In this document: piece after piece, positions 1 to 11,053 of the stretch
How the letters are laid out: each line of letters begins with the position of its first letter
How positions within the stretch are numbered: the stretch's first letter is position 1
Source of the DNA: Circinella minor
Lineage: Eukaryota > Mucoromycota > Mucoromycetes > Mucorales > Lichtheimiaceae
Assembly (NCBI GenBank): GCA_016758965.1
Contig: JAEPRB010000010.1
Coordinates: forward strand, 186,001-250,000
Direction: 5' to 3'
Length of the DNA: 64,000 nt
Position numbers and translations under genes: made by a program
Notes under the pieces: generated by a model
Seen by the model: only the letters and a program-made list of their open reading frames with translations
Told to the model about the DNA's origin: nothing
The model's database searches: none

Positions 1-1400
1 TTTATCCGTAAATTTTGCTCCTTTTTTTTTTACATGCATAAAGTTTAGATTTGAAAAAAAAAATTTTACCATCCATCAACTCTATTCAAATATATTTTTT
101 TTGGTTACTACATATGGACTATTATATTGCTATACAAAATGAAAAGAGGTGTTTTCATCATTTTTCGTTTACCCTCCCCTTAATTTTTTTTTTGTTACTG
201 TGTTGTAATTATCATTCCGTTAACTTTAAAAAAAAGTTGTTAACCTTTGACATTACGTATACGTATACCTACATTTTTTCTTGCGCACATAAAAAAATAA
301 ATCATAACTACGTATGAACTAATTTCGGACAATAAGAATACCATTTTATGTCTATTTACTGTATACCTAAGAGAAGAAACTTTACCTTTCTATTTCAAAA
401 AAAAAAATCATTTTAATGAAGAAAGTACATATTTGAAATTTCATTCAAGTTAAAAAAATATATAATATAAACACTCGTTACAAACATAGAAATAAAAGCA
501 TTGTTTTTGTTTGTGTCAATGAACTAACAGGCTTTTATGTTGTACACATAAAATAAAAATCCTTTTTCCTCCCTACCAACTAACCTTTTAAATTTTTCCG
601 TGCCGATAAAAAAAAAAGAGAATTCGCCCGGAAAATGTTCATATTTTTCTTAGCAAGTGCTAGCGGATCCGTATTGTCGATGACATATAGAAACTAGCTT
701 ATGGAGATGAACGTAGTGTTTTCTATTTGGACAAGCTGTGATTAAATAAAATAAAAATAAAAACAACCAGTATCTGACAAATGGAAATACAAAATATTAT
801 TTCCATCATTTAGCATATCATAGAAGTAAAAAAAAAAAAAAATGAAAAATTTAAAAATACGTATCATTTTGCTTTGAATGGGATAGAATTAAAGGGGTAA
901 AAGAGGAGTTAATGTACTTTATCCCAATGGACGTTAAATTTATTATCTGTTTATATGTATATTAATGCATCTACATCGAATAATGAATCAAAATAATGAA
1001 CACGTTTATCATATATTGTTATATGAATATCTGTCTAAGTTGTAAAAGATATAAAAACTATACATAGTATCAAGATAAAAACATACACTGTATGCTAATA
1101 TGTTGTCATCTTGAATAGTGAGACTTATCGTAAATAATAATTATTAAAAAGATAAGCATCATAGTCATATGCATGATAGAAAAGGACAAATTAATAAATT
1201 TATACGTATTTGTACGTACATACGTATATGTAATAATATCAAAAATAAATTAAAAAATATTATTAACCACGCTGCTATTCATTCAAAAGCAAAGATCATT
1301 ATAAAATCACAATCAATTTATAATGCTTTTAAAAAATACTCTTCCATTTAGTATACTTATCTATTCACTGTTGACCTGTGTACGTACATTATTTAACTTT
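1..1400. other. AT-rich intergenic, no gene seen
   Basis: This is low-complexity AT-rich DNA with many A and T runs. Short open frames here have no recognisable similarity and look like chance frames. Several TACGTA hexamers occur (near 255, 309, 857, 1202-1225, 1380). The last part presumably holds the promoter of the gene that starts at 1401. Confidence 0.6.
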
Positions 1401-2751
1401 ATGATGCAACAAAATAACAACGATGCTCCATCTCAACCAACCACGCACGTCTTTCGTATTAATACCAACAACAATAATAATTCATCCTTATCAAAAAACA
1501 AAAAAGTAACGGGAACACAAAAACGCAAGAAGAATAGTATAGAAGGTAGTGTTATAATTATCTATATTATGAATCTTTTTTTTTGATACGTATTGACACT
1601 GATAAAAATATTTATTATCACATTATTATGTAGAAGGAGACTTGCCACCCAATAAGAAATCCTGGGACAAAGATAATGCTACACCTAATAGTAAATGTTC
1701 AGACGAAGTATTGTTGGAATGGTTAACAGAACCTGGTAATTTCCAACAATACATGTGTGCTCGTGGCAAATCTGGAAATAATAAAGTATTGGCATCTATT
1801 GTTACGAGATTACATAAGCATAAATTAACACATCAAACAAAGGACACTGTTGATTGCCATATACAAGAATGGATTCATAAGTTTAATAACGCATACGATA
1901 TAGTACACAGAAGAACCAGAGAATGTAGTCCTACTGTTGTTGAAAAAAGAAACGTGTCAAATGATGATATATATCAAAACAAATCTGGTAATAGTAATAA
2001 CAATAATCCACACGACAGGATTATTAACATTAAAGATAAATTATTGGAAGAAAAAAAACGACGAATAATGAGCTAATGTCTTTTTACGTACATAATAATT
2101 AATTCAAATCTTTGTTATGTATATATTTTATATTTTAATGTAGCTCAGGTTAAACAAGCTTTTAAATACTACTATGAATTGGAAACAATAATGTGTAATA
2201 CCCATTCCTGTAATCCTTTATATCTTTCAGAATCAATACACCTTAGCTCACCTTCTACATCACAAGTACAATCATTAGTACCAAAAACATCAACACTTAC
2301 AACAATGGTAGATTCAGCATTGAATGCATTATATGTAAAAGATGACGACGATTTTTATAATGAGGAAACAATAGCCAATGATAACTATAATATAAACTCA
2401 CAGACAAAACAAAATCTACAGTCATTATCATCAGTCCAGTCATCATCACCAAAACAACAATTTTTTAGTTCCAGAAATAAAATAGAAACGGATCCAATTG
2501 CGAGCGTTATTTATGATATGCATCAGCATAATTCCAAATACTTTAAAGAAATGCTCGCCTTGCGACAAGAGATAGCCAGACATAAAAAAAGCACTGATTT
2601 AGAATTACTTAGTATCAAACGACGTAACATCTTGATAAAAGAACGTGAATCAAAAACAAATCTTATCCAGGCGATGGTTACCGCTGGTTTTTCGACTGAT
2701 GCTATACAGAAAGAGTTACTGAAGGACAGTATAGAAGAAAAGAATTATTAG
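1401..2751 (+). CDS. Myb/SANT-like (trihelix-type) DNA-binding-like protein
   Basis: Proposed exons are 1401-1545, 1634-1987 and 2144-2751, giving about 368 residues; the last junction is uncertain. The core is in exon 2: a segment beginning KKSWDKDN and continuing VLLEWLTEPGNFQQY, followed by helices with LASIVTRLHKHKLTH and VDCHIQEWIHKFNNAYD. This resembles the short tri-helical Myb/SANT-like domain of a family that is numerous in Mucoromycota and often found near transposons. The C-terminal third is a basic coiled coil (EMLALRQEIARHK, then LELLSIKRRNIL) ending in a short helix like those of trihelix regulators. The middle is Ser/Gln/Asn-rich. Exon 2 could instead read on to a stop at 2074-2076. 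A transcription factor or a domesticated transposon-associated protein are both possible. The function is inferred from fold similarity only. Confidence 0.55.
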
Positions 2752-2834
2752 AGCAAGTTATAAACAGGAATTAATCACTATTAATAAACGCTGTCCAACA
2801 AATGACATTATCAGTAATCTTTTAATTCTATACC

Positions 2835-2870
<36 letters not shown>

Positions 2871-3938
2871 TGCCAATATTAAGCCATTTAATGCATATTA
2901 TTTATATATTACTAACGGTATTACTGATATTATATTTAATATACGTACGTATATAATTGGTTATAACCCAAAACTATGCTACCAACAATGAAAAACTCAC
3001 ATTGTCATTTAGTGTTCATTGCATATTTTTTATAGTTTTTCTATTATATTACTCTGTTTTTTTTAATATCCATGGTTCATGCAAATAGTGTTTCTTTTTA
3101 TGGACTAATTGGGAACACTAAGTAAAAAAAAAAAATAACCTGCCATTTTTTTATATCTTTCAGGCAAAATATGTTTAAATTATTATTGGCTTTAGTTGTT
3201 CATTTGAGCTTTTATTATAAATTATTTTTTACAATTTGGTTATTTCAAACTCGATGAACATATAATAAAAAAAAACAGAAATAATAACAAGCGATCAATT
3301 ATTTAACTTTTAAATGTGATAGAATAGCTTCGATTCTATTTTTTTTTTTTTTACACAGCGCAAAATTTGTTAGTGTGTCCCATAACGCTGAACTATTGTT
3401 CGTTAGTTTTTTTTTGCTTTAAACTAGACCCAAAAAAAAAAAAATCATGACGTATGAAAGATTAATTATGTAATCCCATTTTATTATAAGCTCTTCATTT
3501 CAATGGAATTAAAAAAGACAAGATAAGAATAGATTATTTTAAAAAATATATAGACACATTCCATGTTTTTTTTTTCTTAGAGTTATTATCATTAGGAATT
3601 ATCTCCATAAAATATATGGGAAAATTCACCGAATTTGTTGAACAATAATGGGGGGAGGGGAGGAGGAGGAAGGAGTCCCCCACCTAAATTTTTATTGGCG
3701 GGGATTGTCGTGAGAAGGAGCGGGAAATATAAAGTTTTTGAACCCACTTTTTTTTTTTTTTGCCCGAAGTTTGGTTCCTCCAATCGGGTTTTTAATCATC
3801 TGACCTCTTTTATAAAGCAAACAATAAATGTGCGGGGGAGAAAAAAGCGCGTTTCTTTTTTTTTTTTTTTACTTCTAACAAACTTTCAACCTTTTTCAAC
3901 AATAACTACATTTTTTTTTTTAAAAAAAAACAACAACC
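2752..3938. other. Intergenic, microsatellite and G-rich upstream tract
   Basis: No gene is seen. An (ATT)n run lies at about 2838-2868. At 3649-3680 the plus strand is G-rich (ggggggaggggaggagg), followed by long T runs (3750-3760, 3858-3872, 3911-3920) directly before the mutarotase ATG. This suggests a pyrimidine-rich promoter or 5' UTR for that gene. The small frames on both strands across 3592-3964 are by-products of these runs. Confidence 0.5.
2838..2868. repeat. (ATT)n microsatellite
   Basis: About ten tandem ATT units downstream of the Myb/SANT-like gene. Confidence 0.9.
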
Positions 3939-5257
3939 ATGCCAGTTACCAAGACGACTATTGATTCTGCTAATGGCATTGACCAATATACTTTAATTAA
4001 TTCTGCAAAGACACTTTCTGTCATGGTATTAAACTATGGTGGTACTTTAACACATATTCTCGTTCCCGATAAAAATGGGGCTATCCGTGATGTTGCCGTT
4101 GGTTTCGATGACTATGAAGCTTATAAAAACGCTGACAACCCATTCTTTGGAGCTTTAATAGGTCGTTTTGCTAACCGGTAAATATCAATACTCATGTTTT
4201 TCTTTTTTTGTTGATTAGTTTCCGGGATTTATTAACGTTCTTATTACTTTTTTTTTTTTTTTTTTTTTGATAATGAATTGGGAATGGTGTAGTATTGGTG
4301 AAGGTAAATTTACAGTGGATGGTAAAGAATATCAATTGGAAAAAAACAATGGACCCAATGCACTTCATGGTGGTCTTGAAGGTTTTGATAAAAGAAAATG
4401 GAATGTCACTATTCTTTCAGAAGAACCTGCTTCCATTCAATTGGATTTGGTTTCTCCTGATGGTGATCAAGGTTACCCTGGTGAACTCAAGACCACTGTA
4501 ACATATACTGTGACAGATGATAATGCTTTGGAACTTACATACAAGGCCGTTACAGATAAAGATACTGTTTTGAACTTAACGAACCATAACTACTTTAACT
4601 TGGCTGGTGTTTCTCAAAACCCTGATATTTTAAATACCCAAATTACAATGACGGATGAAGTTAAAGGTTTCTTGGAGTTGGATGATAATGCATTACCTAC
4701 TGGTAAAGAGCTTAGCTGGTCTGAGGCTCCTCAAATGAACTTTACGGTAAAGGAAGAAAAAAAAATGACTAAACAGGAAATTTATAAGGGTGGGAAAGAA
4801 GTTAAAAAGTTAAAATAGACTGGACTGATGTTGTATATATATAAATAAATAGGGTGATAAGGCTGGTACAACAATTGGTGCTCGTTTCGATGAATTAAAA
4901 AGTACAAATGGTTATGATCATCCCTATGTAATTCACAAGAACTATGGTATTAATACCTCAGATCTTCCATTACGTAAGGCTGTTATTGCCTATGCTCCAG
5001 AAACCGGTATCCAAATGGAGTTTGCTACAACGGAACCCGCTTTCCAGCTTTATACTGGTAATTTCATCAAATCAGGTGTTTTCACTGGTAAAAAATCTCA
5101 AGATGGTGTTCCCTATGGTACACATGCTGGTTTCTGTTTGGAAAGCTCTCGTAACCCTGATGCTCCCAACAAACCTGATTGGCAAAGCAGTGTTTTGTTA
5201 AAGAAGGGTGATACCTATGGTAGCAAGACCGTATTTTCTTTTGGTGTTCGTCAATAA
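3939..5257 (+). CDS. Aldose 1-epimerase (galactose mutarotase)
   Basis: This cytosolic enzyme interconverts the alpha and beta anomers of galactose and glucose and feeds alpha-galactose to the Leloir pathway. Exons 3939-4177, 4293-4746 and 4853-5257 join in frame to 365 residues, close to the family's usual 340-370. The family motifs are present: GRFANRIG near residue 75, NGPNALHGG with the binding histidine H105, the catalytic-acid motif TNHNYFNL with H178, and the catalytic-base motif ATTEPAFQLYTGNF with E292. No signal peptide is visible. Both introns use GTAAA donors. The gene converges on a beta-galactosidase about 195 bp downstream on the other strand, which fits a shared role in galactoside use. 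The family is certain; the preferred sugar is not shown by sequence. Confidence 0.95.
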
Positions 5258-5452
5258 AAAAAAAATTAAGCATTCCCATTATCAAATTTGTATATTTAGT
5301 ATCAAGAAAAAAACAAACAAACAATATGACAACAACCAACTTGTACAAATAAATAAATAAATAAAAACATAATATCATTTTGTTTCAAAAATGTAAAGAA
5401 AAACAAAAAGGGTTATAAAAGTAGGGGTGGGGGGTTTTTTTTTTATTATTGA

Positions 5453-8238
5453 TTAAACTCGTACAGTCTCTTTCCAAGTCAAATATTCATTAAGACCTTC
5501 TGCAGCACTCCCTGTAACACTAGCTACATCGGTTTCTCCAGTAATTAAATTACCACTATCAAATCTAACAGGCCATCCACTAATAGAGATTTCACCTGTA
5601 GTATCTTCCCAAGTGTAAATCAACATACGTACCACATTATTACGTTGCTGAACAAGACCTTCAGGAATATAGAAATCATGTTGAGGACTATCACCATTAC
5701 CATAATATCGTGCAATAAGTGCGTCATTCAAAAACAAATAGGTTGTAAAAGGACCTTCCATATGAAGACGTAAAGGTACATTAAAATCAGAAGAACGGCT
5801 TTTTGGCAAACCATCAAATCGGAAACGGGTCCATTGTACTCCACTACCAGCATTAATAGAAAGTCGATAGAGTGTTCGATCTTGTTCAATTCGTGATCCC
5901 ATTGATTCCCATCGACCATTATTCATTCGTTCATCGGGGAATCCACATGAGTTATATTGATTATCCAATTCTCGAACATCTACACCTGTTATTTCCCATT
6001 CAGGTTCTTGATCAAGTCCTTTAAGTTTTGCCTTAATAATACCGCGTGGATTACGAACATCATTCATAATAAATGCTTGACGACAAAGACCAAAGCTATC
6101 AACCAGAACAACAACTTCATTTAAAGCAGCTTCATTATCATCACGCAAGAGATAGGGTGTAAGATCATAAGTATGGGAACCAAGGAACCATGGATCGGGT
6201 CCAATCTTGGCACCGGGGGAAAATAATTGTCGAGAATATGTTGTATGTCCACCAATAATTTGACCATTCACCAAAACGGTTGCACGATTACGCATGTTGA
6301 GTGAAAGTTTGACATTACCTGATGGTGTTTGAAATGTGGTTCGATAAAGAGCGTGTCCACTGGTATAATGATAATCCAGTGCTTCAAATGTTGGTGCTGA
6401 GTCATTCGAAAGACGTTTTAATGGATGCCAAGGTAATGATTGAAGTTGTACGGGTCGTACTTCCCAATCACGCAAGTTGATTTGGACAGGTAATGGTAAT
6501 TTTTGATGAGCATGTTGTAAATCCATCGAATAGGTATATGGCATATTATAAACACCACGAGAAACCGCAGTAAATCGATTATCCGAGGGTCGATCAAAAG
6601 AAATAACATAGATGCCAGTATCCGATCGACGATAATTAATATCCATTTGTTTGGTACGAGGATTATAATACATCTCATCAGCACCCCAAGCAATAAAACT
6701 TGGCATGCGTCCTTTACCCTCATTCCAATAATCTGATTCAAAATTTGCATATAATGTACTAATTTGAGATTTTGTCAATCCAATGATATATAAATTTCCA
6801 GTTGCAGTAGATAATTTGGTCCAGCCTTCGGTTTGATCAAATTTAAGTATATCAGCAGGACCTTGTCGACGCAAAGCATCTTCTTGCATGTTACCACTGA
6901 CTTCCATTTCTCTATGTTCAAATGCCAGACCACCCAATTGATTCGGTTCAACAATCCAAATTTCTTCATTTGTTTCTGGGTTGGTCATTCGCAAATGGAT
7001 GGGTATCGAAGCTTGTAAAAGATGAAGACCATTGGCTGCACGGTAATTGCCGACTGCAGTGAATGATGTCTTGTATGGAAGATAGCAATTCATTGTAAAA
7101 TTACCTTCAGGATGATCGATATTAAGATCAAAAATTTCTAATCGATCTCTATTAAAGTTACGAAGGAACGTGAAAAGTACTTTTTGATCACTGTTGGCTG
7201 AAACACGTTGCGTATTGATTACTTTTCTTGCTGTGGATTTAATGGATTTTTTATATTGACGATCGGTTTGAGTAAAGTATGGATCAAATGAACGAGAAAA
7301 AAGAATTGTTTGACGTAAATTACGTCCACGCATTGATAAATATCCATATTCTCGAATACAAGCAGAATAATCATATGAAGTGTAAACATCCCTAATTTTG
7401 TATGTTAATATGATATTGAAAATGTATTCATCTCCAGATCCCCCAAAAAAAAATATTAAACTCACGGGTCACCAATGGTTCCCCAATTTGTTCCACCATA
7501 AGTCATATAAAGACTAAGAATCGATACACCTTGAGCTAAACATGAGTCAACCACAAGTTTGGTATACTGATCACCATAAAATTCATAAATCATATCATAT
7601 GTGTGTTCCAATTGATAATGATTGAACCAACCACCTTGTAATTCAGGAATAAACATGGGTGACTACACATAATTAAAAAAAAAATCATTTAATTTTTCTA
7701 TATAAATGAATAAGAATATAAATTCATTTTTTTTTTCTATTTACCTTTGCTGCACCCCCTCCAAATGCGCGTACAGTTTTTTCAAGTCTATCAAGTGATC
7801 CTTCCATTTGTTTTGGATTCCAATCTTTCCAACTTGCAGATGAATTTCCAGTATCCAAAAACCAACTTGTTGGTGCACTTGTAGGAGCGAAAACTGTTTT
7901 TTTTTTTTTTTTTTATTAAAAAAAAAGAGTTAGTAAAAAAAAGGATATTTCACCAACAAAAAATAAAGAAATTATATATATATATTTACTTACCAACATA
8001 TTTATCAAAACCATAAAGATCAAGACCAAATGCTTTTTCTTTTTTCTTCGTAGTTGCATCACGTGGAACCCAACTACTCTCTTCAAATCCATCATTACTA
8101 AATAATGGGACAGTGATGCCAGCATCACGTGCAGCTTTAGCAAGTACACGCATTTGATCGCGTAAACCGATAGGTAAAACAACAGCCATTGTTTCAAAAA
8201 GTTCGTTATCAATTTGAAGACCCAATACACATCCTTTC

Positions 8239-8269
<31 letters not shown>

Positions 8270-8879
8270 ATGTAATTTGATGTTTAGCAATAATGGGTAG
8301 AATATGGTTGAGCCATTGTATTTCATATTGTGCAAATTCATCATCATAAACACGCCAAAGCATATATTCTGCATGACGAATACGTAATTCTCGTTTAGCA
8401 ATAAGCCATGAAGGATAACCACCTGCTTGTACTTCTGCACAAATATAAGGACCTGGTGCTGCCAATACAAATAATCCAAGTTCTTCACAAAGATTGAGTA
8501 AATAATCAATATCACGATTGCCGTCAAAATGATAAACGCCTTCAGCAGGAGAATGATAACCCCAATGAAAATAAATACGAATAGCATTCATTCCCATTGT
8601 CTTGTATTGTTTCAAAATGGTTTCCCAACGTTCACGATCAGGTACGCGCCAATAGTGAAACTCGCCAGAAAAGATCATTGTAGGTTTTCCTTCAATGTCT
8701 AACGCGTATTCGTTCCAGTCAAGTAGATCTCCATATTGTTCACGATCATAGGCTACAGATGCTGTTGTGATATCAAGAGTACCATGAGTACGTTGATGAG
8801 TATAAACTACCAACGCAGAAAAAAAGATGGGGGCAATAGCAAAAAGGAGAAAAAGAAACGACATCTCCATTTCTAACAA
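5453..8879 (-). CDS. GH35 beta-galactosidase, secreted or membrane-anchored
   Basis: This glycoside hydrolase family 35 enzyme removes terminal beta-galactose. Minus-strand exons 7994-8879, 7745-7893, 7466-7662 and 5453-7391 join in frame to 1056 residues. The N-terminus has a hydrophobic stretch (FLFLLFAIAPIFFSALVVY, residues 8-26) that acts as a signal peptide or anchor. The TIM-barrel domain has the entry motif FSGEFHYWR, APGPYICAEVQAGGYPSWL, the acid/base LQIDNELFE with E226, the nucleophile FIPELQGGW with E352, and YGGTNWGTIGDPDVYTSYDY. The remainder is the beta-sandwich region of large fungal GH35 enzymes. An Asn9 run (residues 205-213, coded by an AAT repeat) sits just before the acid/base strand. 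The ATG at 8879 is chosen because the hydrophobic segment follows; M4 or M6 would also work. Confidence 0.95.
8236..8268 (-). repeat. Coding AAT repeat in the GH35 gene
   Basis: A pure ATT run on the plus strand codes nine asparagines in the catalytic domain of the beta-galactosidase, just before the strand with the acid/base glutamate. It has no splice sites of its own and keeps the frame. Confidence 0.85.
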
Positions 8880-9052
8880 CTCGCGTTAGAAACTGCGAAA
8901 ATAAAATAAAAAAAAAAAAAAAAAACAAAAAGGAAAAAGAGATGTCGGAGCTTGGTAGAAGCATTTTTTTTTTTTATATATAATAATTGGCAGTGGGAAA
9001 AAAAAACGGATTGCTTTATTGGAACACAAAGAAAAAGAAACACAAAACAACA

Positions 9053-10806
9053 ATGAATCCTAACAATGAAATTGAAGATGACGATGTAGACGAATTTTTA
9101 TATGGATCTTCTTCTAATGGTGAAAATAATAATAGTTCAACAAAAAAAAATGTAGATAACGATACTGAAATGACAACCAGCGATAATGATAAAGCAACAA
9201 ACTCTTCTAAGTCAACTTCAAAAAACAATTCACGAGGTAAAAAAAAAAAAAAAAATGAACAATTTTTTTTTTTTTAAGAACAAACAAGAAACAATGTGTC
9301 GTTATTGAAAAATGGGTTCTTTATATTTTTAGAAGACGAGGACGATTTATACCAGCTTTATGGAGGTAGTGCAGCCAATGAGTAAGTTTTTTTTTTTTTA
9401 AAAAAGCTATTTTGTTATGCTTGTTATTTATGGAAAACTTGTTTATTTATTTATTTCAGGACACAAGAGATAGGCACAAGGTAAATATAATGAATCCATT
9501 TCCCAATATATTTAAATGATAGCTTATTATTATATGAAATAGTAGACAAGATATGGAAGTGGATCAAGAACCTAATATTGAACAAAATGTTAATCCAGAA
9601 GCAGAGATTATGGAAGATGATGATGAAAGTGAAGATGTAAGTAAAGATATATAGATAGGTCGTTTTTAATGAATTCAATGTTTAAATGATTATTTTTAAA
9701 AAAGGATCTTGAAATTATTTTGGAACCAGAAGATAATGTAAAATCTTCAGAAGAGACAAAAGAGTAAGTTATAAGGAAATTGTGATTTATTTTAATTATA
9801 AATGAATAAGTAATAATAATTTACATTGGATAGAAATGAAGCAACAAATACACCTGATGAAAAACCTGGATCATCTTTACTTAATATTAAACCTGGACAA
9901 CAATCAAGGTCAGCAACAGCACCTACATCCTCTTCTTCACCACAAACCAATGTAGGTGGTCAAGGAGGATCAGGACAACAAAGTGGAAAAAGTAGTAGTG
10001 CTGTTAATGGAATTAATTTAGAACAAGTTGGTGAATATAATGGACAACCAATCACAGATGTTGATCTTGATTCATTTGAAGATAGACCATGGAGAAAACC
10101 AGGTGCTGATATAACTGATTATTTCAATTATGGATTTAATGAAGTTACTTGGAAAGCATATTGTGCTCAACAAAAAATGTTTAGAGAAAATAAAAAGGTA
10201 AAAAAAAAAAAAAGAATATTTTTAAAACATAATGTTAATATTATATTTATTTATTTATTTTTAGATGATGGGTGATATGGATATGAGTGAATTTATGCCA
10301 ATGGGTATGATGATGCCTCCAGGGGCTATGGTGGATGGTGGTATGCCATTGGGTATGCATGGTATGCCAAATCCTATGTTAGGGATCCCAGGTATGGGTG
10401 TTCCACCTCCTGGTATGAGTTCACCGGCGCAAAGTGGATCAAGTCCAGCCGTTATGAGAGCTGCTGGTAACAGAGGACCCATAAATATTACTGGACGGGG
10501 TGGTCGATTAGGTAAAGTATAATAATTAGTGGGGTTCCATCTAAACAATAATAATAATAATAAAATATTAGAACAACAATCTCACATTTATATTGGTTAT
10601 ATAGGACGATCATCTAATAGACCTGATGGAAACAATGATAAAGATGCAGGTGATAATAATAATAATATGATGTAAGTTATTGATTTTATTGACTAGTATC
10701 TAATCGATATTTTTTGGGACTAACAATTATGTATTGTTTTTTTTTTTTTGTTATTAGGAATAATCCATATTTCTGGCCACAAATGCAACCACCCTTCTTC
10801 CCATAA
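9053..10806 (+). CDS. FIP1: Fip1, pre-mRNA polyadenylation factor subunit
   Basis: Fip1 links poly(A) polymerase to the cleavage and polyadenylation factor in the nucleus. Nine exons (9053-9236, 9333-9381, 9460-9480, 9543-9636, 9705-9763, 9834-10197, 10265-10511, 10605-10671, 10758-10806) join in frame to 377 residues. The N-terminus is acidic ([11 protein letters not shown]), as in Fip1 orthologues. The conserved Fip1 motif lies at about residues 221-253 ([19 protein letters not shown], then [13 protein letters not shown]). After it comes a Met/Gly/Pro-rich segment and a Pro/Phe-rich end ([15 protein letters not shown]). Exon 3 is only 21 nt. Exon 4 has a tandem acceptor (agtag at 9541-9545) that would add or drop one residue. 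The ATG at 9053 is chosen because the acidic conserved N-terminus starts there. The gene converges on the golgin gene, whose stop is about 250 bp away. Confidence 0.93.
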
Positions 10807-11053
10807 TTAAAATAAAGATACTCTTTTTATCATTTTATTGTTCTACTGTCCTCTCCCCCCCCCCTCCTCCTTTTCCCTCTCTGTTTTTTTTTCTTTCTCA
10901 AATATCATCATCATCTTCATCATTCAATTTTTACATTATATCAAAAAAAAAAAGAAACTTTCATTATTTGCATGATAATACAAATGCCTTCTTTAAAGCA
11001 AATTAAATTAAATATAATATTTGAATTTTTTTTTTTTTTTTGTATGTGTGAAA

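Noticed and set aside
3592..3964. Opposed reading frames with Gly/Pro and Phe runs upstream of the mutarotase
   Set aside because: They arise from G-rich and T-rich tracts, have no family match, and overlap the real gene's leader.
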